From UBA7446 sp964014735 (GTDB taxonomy: Bacteria > Bacteroidota > Bacteroidia > Flavobacteriales > Flavobacteriaceae), in the NCBI GenBank assembly GCA_964014735.1, contig CAXHBH010000021.1, positions 1-27,915 of the forward strand: a DNA stretch of 27,915 bases, in the 5' to 3' direction. The notes below the pieces were generated by a model. It made no database searches and was not told the origin of the DNA. It was given only the letters and a program-made list of their open reading frames with translations. A program made the translations under genes and the position numbers. Positions 6,263 through 15,495 of this stretch are shown here, piece after piece (the first letter of the stretch is position 1; every line of letters starts with the position of its first letter).

Positions 6263-8077
6263 TTAATTACAAAATGGATATGGACAAGTCGAAGTTATAT
6301 TTGAAGTTGCACCACTTGTGCAACCTAATGCTCCAAATGACCATAATCCATTATCACCTTTATGTGCCCAAGAGCCAGTATATTCCCAAGGCTCGCCAGT
6401 CCCATCAACCCCTATGACTCCTAATCTTTCTATGATATCCCCATTTTCACCACTAACATTGCCGAATAACTCAACCACATCGTCACCATTTTGTGATGCA
6501 AAACTATCTACATATATATACGAAAACTTACTAAAGCATTGGTCGCCATAATATTCTTCCATTGCAGAAGGTACACGAGCGATTAAAATCTGTTCTCCTT
6601 CTTTTACAGAAATTGCTGGAAATGTAAATTCAACTCCATCTGTTGCCCGACCATTACTTGCAACACCCAAACCATAATTGCTCAAATCAGCTATATCACG
6701 ATTTATACGTAAATGATGTGATTTACCCCTGTTTGACGTAGCGTCTGCAGCAACATCAAACAACATCGCAGTTACTCCTTTTAACTCTATTGGATTACAA
6801 AATGGGTATTTTGCGTCAACTGTTGTAGCTGTGCCTGTTCCTGCAAATACTACTGCGTCCGGTCCAGGATAAATCCATTCATTCCCAAGTTTATAAGCCC
6901 AAGAGTCTGTGTATTCCCAATACAAACCTGTTCCGTCAGTTCCAGGTTGTCCAAAAGACTCAATTGCAATTTGATTTTTGTAAAGTAAAACAGCGTCATC
7001 ACCATTTTGGCTCATTTTAGTAGTCTGAAAAATCGTAAAATCAGAAAAATAACCTTCAAAAAAAGCTTCCGCATTTGCATAATCAGCATCTCTGACAAGC
7101 AAAATATTATCACCTTGGCTTGCACTTGCAACTGGAAAAGTGTAATCAATTGGATTTGCCGGATACGGATCAGCGCCATTGGTTGCTACCTCAATACCAT
7201 ATATGCTAAGGTCAGCAATATCCTCTAAAACTTTAAGATGAACAGCTCTTACCCGACCTAAACTGCTTGTGATATAATCATCTAACTCCATTACCCCTTT
7301 TAACTCAATTGCAGGGGGTACATCGTTCACTTCTATATTTAAGGCGCCGTCAGACGGAATTGTTCCGTTTACCACATTTTTTACAGAAAATGTCAATTGT
7401 TCTGTTGACTCAACATCACCATCCACAAGAATTGTAAGAGTTGCTGTTGAATTACTTTCTCCAGCTGGAATTAAAAAACTTGTTTTATCAATTGTATAAT
7501 CAACCCCGTTTTGAGAAGTGCCACTAGTGGATAAATCAAAACTTACATCAACCAATACAGCTTCACTCAAGTTTGCTGTTAATGTTGCCTGATCTCCTTC
7601 ATACAAAATATTATTATCAATAGAAAGAGATATTACAGGAGGAACAAATGCTTTAGTTGAAAATAGAATTTGGTAATCTGCCTGCATAGCTTCTCCATTT
7701 GCTCCGTAAGCGCCTTCGGGTAAACTTAAAACATAATCAGTTTCGTATTCTAGCGGACTCTCAAAACCAATTGTAACAAGTGAATTAGTATCATCATAAA
7801 CCAATTGTTTGACTACTGCAGGAGTTATGGTTAATGCAGACTCAAAAGCATCTTTATTTATGCCATGCGAGAATACAAAATCTAGCTGTCCTTCTGGGTC
7901 AAAGCTTGAAACTGTTCCTGAGACAGTTCTACTTTCGTATTCAGCTTTTAAAACACGGAAATCATTTGTAATTGGTTCACCACTATATTCAATTTCATCA
8001 TCACATGAAACTATTGAAAAAAGTACGGCTATTACTAAAAAAGTAGCTAAAAAAATAGGTGATATTTGTTTTTTCAT
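6263..8077 (-). CDS. Multidomain surface lipoprotein: Ig-like, Calx-beta, two lamin-tail domains
   Basis: This is a 604-residue lipoprotein (lipobox SIVSC, Cys25). The order read from sequence is: Big_5-like Ig domain (~40-140, FSHGINKDAFESALTITP), Calx-beta-like domain (~148-252, LYEGDQATLTANLSE ... VDGDVESTEQLTFSV), then two related lamin-tail-like (LTD) units (~255-425 and ~427-604). Each LTD unit has IELKGV/PIELKGV, DIADLS.YG, SQNGDD, a WEYT.SWA motif, and ends YPFCN. It lies between the SGNH and alpha/beta-hydrolase genes. By position it could be the surface substrate-binding lipoprotein that often follows SusD. No catalytic motif is seen, so binding or scaffolding is more likely than catalysis. 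Confidence 0.75.
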   Translation of the reverse strand: MKKQISPIFLATFLVIAVLFSIVSCDDEIEYSGEPITNDFRVLKAEYESRTVSGTVSSFDPEGQLDFVFSHGINKDAFESALTITPAVVKQLVYDDTNSLVTIGFESPLEYETDYVLSLPEGAYGANGEAMQADYQILFSTKAFVPPVISLSIDNNILYEGDQATLTANLSEAVLVDVSFDLSTSGTSQNGVDYTIDKTSFLIPAGESNSTATLTILVDGDVESTEQLTFSVKNVVNGTIPSDGALNIEVNDVPPAIELKGVMELDDYITSSLGRVRAVHLKVLEDIADLSIYGIEVATNGADPYPANPIDYTFPVASASQGDNILLVRDADYANAEAFFEGYFSDFTIFQTTKMSQNGDDAVLLYKNQIAIESFGQPGTDGTGLYWEYTDSWAYKLGNEWIYPGPDAVVFAGTGTATTVDAKYPFCNPIELKGVTAMLFDVAADATSNRGKSHHLRINRDIADLSNYGLGVASNGRATDGVEFTFPAISVKEGEQILIARVPSAMEEYYGDQCFSKFSYIYVDSFASQNGDDVVELFGNVSGENGDIIERLGVIGVDGTGEPWEYTGSWAHKGDNGLWSFGALGCTSGATSNITSTCPYPFCN

Positions 8078-8082
8078 TTTAC

Positions 8083-8865
8083 TTAATTTAAAGTTTTAAA
8101 ATCATAATTATCTACAACACTTTGAAGAAAGTCTGCATTCTTCTTAGACAAAAGCAGTAAATACAATTTCTGCCCATTTTGGTCAATTGTTGTTATTCTT
8201 TTTGAAAATTTATTTGTTTTACCATTGGTAAAATATTTATAAAATGCCAGTGCATTTAAGTATGTACCCTCCTTTGATGGATGCTTAATATCTTCATAAA
8301 GGTTAATACTTAAATTGTTTTGCTCAATGGCCTTTGAGAAAAGCTGTCCGCATGGTACTATGTCAACAGATAATTGTTTTCCCATTTTTTTGTAAGCTGG
8401 ACTTATTATATCTAACATTTGAGGTTTATTTAAATATTGCCATGTTTCCATAAATACTGGAACTGAATTTTTACTTCTTACTAATTCAACAATTTGCTTA
8501 CTTAAATTAAAGAATGAGTCTAAATTTTCAATTGTTGCAAGGCTATGGTGATTTATAACAACATAATCGAAATTTTGTTCGTTTAAAATTTTTAGAGTTT
8601 GAGACCCCCTTTTTTGATTGAGATGATCAAATAAGGTGGATCCACTCACAAGTGAATGACGAGTATCAATGTAAGTGTTTTCATTGTATTTAGACATTGC
8701 ACTTACTACTTGTGGAAGATTATAATAAAAAGAAAAACTATTACCTACAAAAAGGACTTTTAAAGTATCTTTTTTAATTACATCGAAATTGGCATTTACA
8801 TTGTTAGTAAAAACAATCGAAAGACAAATAAAAAGACAATTACAATATTTAAATAATAGTTTCAA
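8083..8865 (-). CDS. Secreted SGNH/GDSL-type hydrolase
   Basis: This is a 260-residue protein with an N-terminal hydrophobic export signal (to about residue 26). SGNH hydrolase blocks are present: block I VLFVGNSFSFY with nucleophile Ser43, Gly in VSGSTLF (~75), a block III-like segment VVINHHS (~102-108), and block V DIKHPS with Asp192 and His195. These enzymes are esterases or acyl/acetyl esterases; in PUL-like operons they often remove ester substituents. It lies 7 nt downstream of susD and 5 nt upstream of the lamin-tail lipoprotein, so it is cotranscribed with the uptake pair. Substrate is unknown. Confidence 0.8.
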   Translation of the reverse strand: MKLLFKYCNCLFICLSIVFTNNVNANFDVIKKDTLKVLFVGNSFSFYYNLPQVVSAMSKYNENTYIDTRHSLVSGSTLFDHLNQKRGSQTLKILNEQNFDYVVINHHSLATIENLDSFFNLSKQIVELVRSKNSVPVFMETWQYLNKPQMLDIISPAYKKMGKQLSVDIVPCGQLFSKAIEQNNLSINLYEDIKHPSKEGTYLNALAFYKYFTNGKTNKFSKRITTIDQNGQKLYLLLLSKKNADFLQSVVDNYDFKTLN

Positions 8866-8872
8866 AATTATT

Positions 8873-10267
8873 TTATTGATTTACTGGTGTTGGCTCAAAG
8901 AAACCTGGTATTGGACTTGGAACATTTGAGTTTCTATCAAGTTCCGTTTGAGCATATAAAAAACGTTGTGGTAATTCACTACCTGTATTTGGGGCTACCT
9001 GAACTTTTACAGCAGTCTCATTATATGTCCTTCTTGTGTCACTAAAATTTTCAGTTGTGTTGAATAAACTGATATATCGTTCTTCCAAAATCTCTCTTAG
9101 CAGGGCGTTATTAGTAGATAAGCCATCTAAATTTTCAATCCCACCATTTTCAAAATCAGATAAAAAATAGGAGTCGTATTGAGAATTTGATGAACTGAAC
9201 TGAGTTGACAAAAACGCTCTATAGTTATTTAAAACATCCAAAGCAGTGGATGTTTCACCCATACGCAGGTGACTTTCGGCTAACATCAAAAGATTTTCAG
9301 CATAATTAATTATAGGTGCTGATGCGTCAATTGCAGATATTCCATCAAAAGTATTAGGAATTATAACACCCCCAGAACTTGTAAACATAAATGAGCTCCT
9401 TCCAGTCTCATTTGTTTTAGAATTTCCCCTGTAATTTGTTGAGCTAGAATCTAAAAATGAAATCATAAAATCTGAAACCTTTAAATCTGACCCCCTAACA
9501 CCAATTTCAAAAAATTGATAAGTTAAATTAGCGTCATTGTTTGATGTACCATGTGGAACTACAAGGCTACCAGCATTAGAGTTAATTCCTATTTTGGAAT
9601 ATGTATTTGCGTTTGAATAATCCTTTGTATGCATGTAATACCTAGCTTTCAATGAATTTGCAACAGCAATCCATTCATCTGGAGATCCATTAAAATGAAT
9701 GTCTGATCCATTTGGTGGTCTTCCAGTACCTTTGGATAAATCCACAATTGCTTCATCCAGTAAAGTTTGGATTTTTTGGTAAACATTAGTTTGAGCCTCA
9801 AAGCTAGGATTTTCAATTTCTGGATAACCTGCCTCGTCATACGGAATATCACCCCAAACGGATGTTGCGGTTCCAAATGCCATTGCTCTTAACAACTTAA
9901 TAATTCCAATACCAACACCATCAACTCCTTGTTCTATAGCGACTGATTCAGCTACCCTTGAATTGGAAATTACATCAACATAAGCTTCATTCCATTGGGA
10001 ATTAAAACTACTTGACGCCACACTATAGGTGCTGTACTGGAGGTGTGCGCGATCAATACCTGTGTATTGCCCTGAAAATATCCCTGTTTTCCTAACCATT
10101 TCTCCGCTTTGCAATACAGCGTTTCCAATTTGAACGCCTGTGAGTATCAAGTCATAGTTTGAAGATGTCGGGCTATTAGGGTTGTCATTTAGTTCATCAA
10201 TACTTTTTTCACAGCTAATTGAAAAAAGAATGAATAATAAAAAAATGTGTTTAAATTTCATGATCAA
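8873..10267 (-). CDS. SusD/RagB-family outer-membrane lipoprotein
   Basis: This is a 464-residue lipoprotein (lipobox SISC, Cys19 from the first Met). It begins with the typical CEKSIDELNDNPNSPT and belongs to the SusD-like_2 type (RMAFGTATSVWGDIPYDEA-like region: LLRAMAFGTATSVWGDIPY; later NLLMLAESHLRMG, the TPR helix). It acts as the surface lid of the SusC barrel, binding substrate and delivering it to the channel. It lies 6 nt after the susC stop, the classical arrangement. Two starts are possible, at 10267 and 10261 (Met3); both keep the lipobox. No substrate prediction is possible from sequence. Confidence 0.93.
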   Translation of the reverse strand: MIMKFKHIFLLFILFSISCEKSIDELNDNPNSPTSSNYDLILTGVQIGNAVLQSGEMVRKTGIFSGQYTGIDRAHLQYSTYSVASSSFNSQWNEAYVDVISNSRVAESVAIEQGVDGVGIGIIKLLRAMAFGTATSVWGDIPYDEAGYPEIENPSFEAQTNVYQKIQTLLDEAIVDLSKGTGRPPNGSDIHFNGSPDEWIAVANSLKARYYMHTKDYSNANTYSKIGINSNAGSLVVPHGTSNNDANLTYQFFEIGVRGSDLKVSDFMISFLDSSSTNYRGNSKTNETGRSSFMFTSSGGVIIPNTFDGISAIDASAPIINYAENLLMLAESHLRMGETSTALDVLNNYRAFLSTQFSSSNSQYDSYFLSDFENGGIENLDGLSTNNALLREILEERYISLFNTTENFSDTRRTYNETAVKVQVAPNTGSELPQRFLYAQTELDRNSNVPSPIPGFFEPTPVNQ

Positions 10268-10273
10268 TTTTTT

Positions 10274-13200
10274 TTAAAAGTTAATATCAACAGAAAATAC
10301 ATATGACTTTGTTCCTGGGTTGTTGAAATAATCAATACCCCTAGCTACACTAATTCCTTCAAGATTAGTGTCAGGGTCATTACCTTCAAATTTTGTCCAA
10401 AGTAAAAGGTTTCTCCCTGTCACAGAAAATTCAACGCTAGTAAGACCTAATTTTTCTTTTAACCACAAGTCATCCATTTGGTAGGATAAAGTAATCTCCC
10501 TTAAACGTGTCCAAGATCCGTCTTCGACAAAAAGTTCATCATTTCCTCCGCCAAAGAAACCACCATCACCATTATACCAAGATTCAGTCCTAGCAACTGG
10601 ACCAGATCCAAAATTATAAATATCACCTCTAAATGTTGTTCCTGCCATTATGACGTTACCATTGTATTCTAAAAGATTTTGATTAGCAGTTGTCTCATTT
10701 GCAGTGGAATGCCAAAGACCTAAATCAAGCATTACCGCCTTAGTACCTGCTAAAATATCAGCACCTTGATAAGTCTCGAATAATGTTGATAATCCAAAAT
10801 TTTTGTATCTCAATGTAGAAAAAATAGACCCCTGCCAATCTGGATTTGGATCAGCTATTACACCAGTTGTGGGGTCTTGTTCAGGAAATCCATTTGAATC
10901 ATATATAATTTGGCCATCACTATCTCTTAATGTTCTACCTCCTACAATTACTCCAAGCGGGTGTCCCTCAATAGCTCTAGAGCTTGCGGAAGATAGTCCT
11001 CCAAGATTAATATTAAGTGATGAATCTAATTTTGTGACCATATTTCTATTTTGAGAATAAATTGTTCCAAAATCCCATGACCAGTCTTCTGATTTTAAAA
11101 TCTGGTAATTAAGATCTAATTCAAAACCTTCGTTTTCCATCTCAGCACCATTAGTATATAAGCTAGTAACTCCTCTAGAATTTGCAATAGGAAAATCAAG
11201 GAGCATATCTACTGTTTTATTTTGATAGTGGGTTGCACTTAATGATAAGCGATTTTCAAAAAATCTTAAATCAAAACCTAATTCGAATTCACTTTTCCTT
11301 TCTGGCTTTAAGGACGAACTACCCCGGCTCGAGGAAGGAATAAACGCACCATTTCCGAAAAGTTCCCCTGCCAGACTTCCTCCAGTTTGGTCATTGAAGT
11401 TTGGTGAAATATAATTATTTGATGTGTTATAACGCTGCGGCTGAACTCCTACTTCTCCATATGAGGCCCGGAGCTTTCCAAAAGACATTACACCTAAATC
11501 AAAATATTCTGTGAATTGCCATGCTGCAGAAACTGATGGAAAGTAAAAGGTATTATTTGAAGAACTTCCAAAAGTTGAAGCTGATTCTGCTCTAATAGTT
11601 GCATTAACATAAAGTTGATTATATAAATCTAAGTTTAGTGATGAATAAAATCCCGTTGTTCTCTCCTCACCAAATGTACTTTGAACACTTCTGTTTTCAG
11701 GAAGTGCGTTATCAATATCCCTTAGACCACTGGCTACATCTGTAAATTGTATAAAATTAGTTATTTGACTACCATCAACTATCCGTTCACGGTGATTAAA
11801 ATTGTAACCAAGCAGTAAAGACCCCGAAATATTTTCATTAATGCTTCCAGATGCTTTAGCTATGTAATCCATATTAAATATTGAGTTACGAGCAAGTTCC
11901 TTTCCAAATAATCCAGGCCTGTAATCGCCTGTGGCAGAACCTGGGGTGAAAAACTGTTGTTGTAATTCAGAAAATCCATCATAACCCACCCTTGCTGTCA
12001 AACTTAACCAATTGACTGGAGTGGCAGTTAAATCAAAAGATGAAACAAATCTATCTACATCTACTAAATTTTCCTGTTCATTAATAGACCACAATGGATT
12101 ATTATAAACAGGATTGCCTGATGAGCCAAGAGGTCTTCTGTATGACCTGTGTCTGTTTGATACAGGGGCAGCAGTTGGGCTTGAGTAATATTCTCCTCTA
12201 TAACCACTCATATCAAAATCCACTGGGTTCCTTAATAAACCAAGCATGAGGCCTGAAGAAGTTGCCCCCCTAGCAATTCGGTTTGAATAACTTTTTGTAT
12301 ATGCCATAGAGGCTTTAATTCTCAAATTTTGTGAAAGATTATGTTTGGCATTGACCCTGGCTGTGGTCCTGCGATAATCAGAGTTATTTTTTATTATACC
12401 CTGCTGGTCAAAATCACTAATACTAGCAAAAATACTGCTGTTAGCATTACCAGCAGAAAGACTTATATTATTTTCTAAAAATGAGCCATTCCCAAATATT
12501 TGGTCAAAGTTTGATTGATTATATACTTCTTTAGAATTTTTAGTTAAAATTGGATAATAGATATTACCATTTTGACCCAAATAATATGACCCAGAAGTAT
12601 CATAATCGTCTGGCCCACCAGCTCTTTCACTTATTTTATCCCCCCACGAGTCACGAGCTGTGGAGCTATAAACCCCATTGTCCCCTTGACCATAGATAGT
12701 TTGCTGAGGATAAACTACATTAATCTCATCAAACGAATAGGTAGATTTTAGATTAATTTTCAATTTCTGATTATAATTTCCGCTTTTTGTTTTTATTACA
12801 ATCACACCACCCAAGGCTCTAGTCCCCCAGAGTGCTGCAGCAGAAGCACCTTTTAAAATATTTACGCTTTCAATGTCACTTGGGTTTATATCATTCAGCC
12901 TAGATTGTGCAGCAAAGCGTTCTTGAGATCCCCTAGAAGCATTAGATATGGGTATACCGTCAATAACTATTAAGGGTTGTGCATCCCTATCTATTGATGA
13001 GACACCTCTTAATTGTATATATGCTCCAGCACCTGGATCACCAGAATTTCTTGATATTCTAACTCCTGATGCTTTTCCAGAAAGGGCGTTTATAAGGGAT
13101 GTTTCAGATGCGCCTTCAACAATTTCAGAACCAACAGTTGAACTTGCGTAACCAAGTTGATCTTTACTTTCTTCAAACCCCAATGCAGTAACAACAACTT

Positions 13201-13516
13201 CAGATAATTGTTCTAAATTTTCTTCTAGAACTACGTCTATTGTGATGTTTTGGCCAACTACGATATTTTTTTGTTTGTAACCTACAAAAGTGAATCCAAG
13301 AACAGACTCTGAACTTTTTACTGCGATTTTATATTTTCCGTCAAAGTCAGATACTTGACCATTATTGGTTCCTGCTTCAATTATAGTTACTCCTATTAAA
13401 GGGATACCATTTTGATCTAAAATTATCCCACTAATTGTTTGTTGTGCGTGAACAAAATTTACAAATAGACAACTAAAGAGTAATAATTTTAATAATTTTA
13501 TATTATAAGGTGCCAT
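10274..13516 (-). CDS. SusC/RagA-family TonB-dependent transporter
   Basis: This is a 1080-residue outer-membrane transporter. It has a signal peptide ending HAQQ, a CarboxypepD_reg-like domain (~26-108, ISGIILDQNGIPLIGVTI), a TonB-box-like stretch (EVVVTALG), a plug domain (~115-240) with LIVIDGIPIS and ESVNILKGASAAALWG, and a C-terminal 22-strand barrel ending YVFSVDINF. There is no STN domain, so no direct sign of an ECF sigma relay. With the SusD partner downstream it imports a large soluble ligand by TonB-driven transport. It is the first gene of the seven-gene - strand operon. No regulator of the HTCS, SusR or ECF type is encoded nearby. Confidence 0.96.
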   Translation of the reverse strand: MAPYNIKLLKLLLFSCLFVNFVHAQQTISGIILDQNGIPLIGVTIIEAGTNNGQVSDFDGKYKIAVKSSESVLGFTFVGYKQKNIVVGQNITIDVVLEENLEQLSEVVVTALGFEESKDQLGYASSTVGSEIVEGASETSLINALSGKASGVRISRNSGDPGAGAYIQLRGVSSIDRDAQPLIVIDGIPISNASRGSQERFAAQSRLNDINPSDIESVNILKGASAAALWGTRALGGVIVIKTKSGNYNQKLKINLKSTYSFDEINVVYPQQTIYGQGDNGVYSSTARDSWGDKISERAGGPDDYDTSGSYYLGQNGNIYYPILTKNSKEVYNQSNFDQIFGNGSFLENNISLSAGNANSSIFASISDFDQQGIIKNNSDYRRTTARVNAKHNLSQNLRIKASMAYTKSYSNRIARGATSSGLMLGLLRNPVDFDMSGYRGEYYSSPTAAPVSNRHRSYRRPLGSSGNPVYNNPLWSINEQENLVDVDRFVSSFDLTATPVNWLSLTARVGYDGFSELQQQFFTPGSATGDYRPGLFGKELARNSIFNMDYIAKASGSINENISGSLLLGYNFNHRERIVDGSQITNFIQFTDVASGLRDIDNALPENRSVQSTFGEERTTGFYSSLNLDLYNQLYVNATIRAESASTFGSSSNNTFYFPSVSAAWQFTEYFDLGVMSFGKLRASYGEVGVQPQRYNTSNNYISPNFNDQTGGSLAGELFGNGAFIPSSSRGSSSLKPERKSEFELGFDLRFFENRLSLSATHYQNKTVDMLLDFPIANSRGVTSLYTNGAEMENEGFELDLNYQILKSEDWSWDFGTIYSQNRNMVTKLDSSLNINLGGLSSASSRAIEGHPLGVIVGGRTLRDSDGQIIYDSNGFPEQDPTTGVIADPNPDWQGSIFSTLRYKNFGLSTLFETYQGADILAGTKAVMLDLGLWHSTANETTANQNLLEYNGNVIMAGTTFRGDIYNFGSGPVARTESWYNGDGGFFGGGNDELFVEDGSWTRLREITLSYQMDDLWLKEKLGLTSVEFSVTGRNLLLWTKFEGNDPDTNLEGISVARGIDYFNNPGTKSYVFSVDINF

Positions 13517-13700
13517 AATTTATTGGTTTGATAAAATTTAGCATAAAAGTATATAAAAAAATTTAAAGTAAAAAAAGTTCTGCTATCTCTAAAAATCTTA
13601 AATAAAGTTTACCTAAATAGTTGTATAAAATTCCTCCAATACTAATATTCTCATTTTTTATTAAAAGCTACTTTAGTTTCAAATCAGTAATTTATTAAGG

Positions 13701-13959
13701 ATGTCAATAATAAAAAAAAACAATAATTTGAGGTTCCAAAACTTGATAAAATAGTTTTCACAGGACGATTAATTTCTATTGATGAAAATAAAATGATTTT
13801 AGAGCATGAAGGACGAAATCAAACAATTTTAAAAGATGAAATTTATGATTTAAAAGTTAGAAAATTACTGTTTTGAAAACATTAACTCGCGTTGGAAGTT
13901 CGCATGTTTTTCTGGGAATTGGTGCTCTTGCGATTTTATCATTGTCTAGGCTTCCTTAA
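13701..13959 (+). pseudogene. Decayed small gene fragment
   Basis: A small gene seems to run through three frames. ATG 13701, preceded by AAGG, opens MSIIKKNNN. One missing base in the TTT run near 13729 would continue it into EVPKLDKIVFTGRLISIDEN and onward to a stop at 13874-13876. The next frame then reads LKTLTRVGSSHVFLGIGALA and further, a hydrophobic tail ending at TAA 13957-13959. Coherent peptide in successive frames suggests a gene with two frameshifts, or two short overlapping genes. I do not recognise the family. It lies in the 485-base gap between the SusC and second SGNH genes; the rest of that gap (13517-13700) is AT-rich and I see nothing else in it. Confidence 0.4.
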
Positions 13960-14001
13960 AGGATGGGCATATCTTCTTTTTTAAGTTCGGCAGTTTTAGG
14001 C
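13957..14001 (+). repeat. Dispersed intergenic repeat, copy E (divergent)
   Basis: The core GGCATATCTTCTTTTTTAAG followed by TTCGGCAGTTTTAG matches copies A-D with more substitutions. It starts at the TAA that ends the decayed small gene, the same position relative to a stop codon as in the other copies. Confidence 0.6.
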
Positions 14002-14874
14002 TTACTGTTTATATTTTATGTCATGACGATCTATAATTTCTTGAGCGATTTTTTTAAGATCTGTATTATACCCCGTATCATGGTTTAATGTTACTAAATT
14101 CGTATTGTAAATACTGTTCAACCAAATCATTGTCCCTGTTTCTATAACAATTTGTCCTTGGTGTCCTCTTTCATCTCTAAAGATTGATTTTGATTTTGGC
14201 CCAAACATCTCAATATTATCCAACAGTTTATTATCAAAGTTCATTTGAGCTAAATTTTTTGTAGCCCATCCCGTAGGTATTGTGAAGATTTTTGTCCCTG
14301 GAAATTCCTCTCGTAATTTATCCACTATTTCTTTGTGTATCATTTTTACATAATAATCATAGAGTTCTTGAACTGTGTTAAATCCATAGTTTAATGCGAA
14401 TTTATTCCAGTTTGGGCGACTTCCATTTGAATTTCCATTTGGATAGTCAATAGGTGAAATAGATATAAAAATCTTAATTTTTGGATTTTTATTTAAAGCA
14501 TATTTTATCCATTCACTATAACCCGCGGTTGGATTTTCTTTAATATGACCAGATGCCATTCCAAAAACATCAACATTACCTTGATCTAACGTAAATTTAA
14601 TAAGTTTATGTTCTTCACAGGTTGAGTCGTTCCAAAAATTAATTGGCAATCCATTTTTACCTCCACGATAGACTAACTTAGAATTATGATTTTTAAGTCC
14701 AGTTTTCATGGCCATGATTTCAAGATGATTTGCGTATGGTTTGAAAAAACTATGCCCAATTAACAGCATGTTATAACCAGATGACTTACGTTTTTGTGTA
14801 GTAATGTCTTGTGCTTCAGCAGTACACCCAAATATTATTATGAGTATTAGTAATAGATTCAATATCTTTTTCAT
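14002..14874 (-). CDS. SGNH-like hydrolase lipoprotein (GHS-type block I)
   Basis: This is a 290-residue lipoprotein (lipobox IFGC, Cys17). Block I reads MLLIGHSFFKPY, with Ser42 as candidate nucleophile in a G-H-S context in place of the usual G-D/N-S. A later DERGHQGQ supplies Asp234 and His238 in DxxxH spacing. Between them the fold has the expected pattern of strands (DVFGMASGH, KIFISISPID, KIFTIPTG). It is probably an esterase on the cell surface or in the periplasm. It is on the same strand as the SusC operon but 485 bases upstream, so it needs its own promoter or a long leader. AAAGGC just before ATG 14874 may act as a ribosome-binding site. Confidence 0.65.
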   Translation of the reverse strand: MKKILNLLLILIIIFGCTAEAQDITTQKRKSSGYNMLLIGHSFFKPYANHLEIMAMKTGLKNHNSKLVYRGGKNGLPINFWNDSTCEEHKLIKFTLDQGNVDVFGMASGHIKENPTAGYSEWIKYALNKNPKIKIFISISPIDYPNGNSNGSRPNWNKFALNYGFNTVQELYDYYVKMIHKEIVDKLREEFPGTKIFTIPTGWATKNLAQMNFDNKLLDNIEMFGPKSKSIFRDERGHQGQIVIETGTMIWLNSIYNTNLVTLNHDTGYNTDLKKIAQEIIDRHDIKYKQ

Positions 14875-15024
14875 TGCCTTTTTTTGTCAAACAATAATAC
14901 AGGTATAGGTAGCAACCTTATTCTACAAATATTTTATTTTTAATTATACGAAATTTTAGTCTATAATTAATTTTTGGCACCCTTAATATTTACATAGCAA
15001 ACAAAAATTCAATATATTCACATA

Positions 15025-15495
15025 GTGAGATATTATTTACTTTTAATTACATGTGTTTCACTGGCTGCTCAGTCAGTTGATAAGAGTGTTATTTCAACTA
15101 TTGGAAATGCTTACACTGGTCAAACCGTAAGTGTAAGCTACAATGCAGGAGAATTAATTGTTGGTAATTTAACTTCTGAGGATGGAGCTATTCAGCTTAG
15201 TAGTGGATATTATGAGTCACTTAATTTGGAAACCCTTCATATAGATATTCCAGAACTTAAATTTGAGTTCAATCTCTATCCCAATCCAGTACGTGACGCT
15301 CTTTATATAGATCATCCAACACTTAGTGAATTTATTGTAAGTATCCATGATATGAATGGAAGACTGCTTTTAGAAAAACTCATACGAGTTCGAAAACCAA
15401 TTCCTACATCAAACTTATCATTAGGAAGATATATAGTAAGTGTTAAGAATATTGACAACCAAATGATAAATTCTTATAAAATTATCAAAGAATGA
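15025..15495 (+). CDS. Small T9SS type A sorting-domain protein
   Basis: This is a 156-residue protein with a short signal peptide (MRYYLLLITCVSLAAQS), a beta-rich N-terminal half with the pattern ISTIGNAY...VSYNAGELIVGNL...LSSGYYE, common at the start of flavobacterial secreted proteins, and a C-terminal type A sorting domain (~78-156): FNLYPNPVRDALYIDHP, VSIHDMNGRLLLEK, LSLGRYIVSVKN, ending YKIIKE. The domain directs export by the type IX system and surface attachment. The start is GTG at 15025; no ATG gives a complete signal peptide. The stop overlaps the next gene's start (ATGA), so the two products are probably made together. Confidence 0.88.
   Translation: MRYYLLLITCVSLAAQSVDKSVISTIGNAYTGQTVSVSYNAGELIVGNLTSEDGAIQLSSGYYESLNLETLHIDIPELKFEFNLYPNPVRDALYIDHPTLSEFIVSIHDMNGRLLLEKLIRVRKPIPTSNLSLGRYIVSVKNIDNQMINSYKIIKE

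Noticed and set aside
13517..13700. Promoter or regulator gene for the SusC operon
   Set aside because: No TAnnTTTG box is found on the - strand in this stretch and no regulator frame is present, so no promoter was called.
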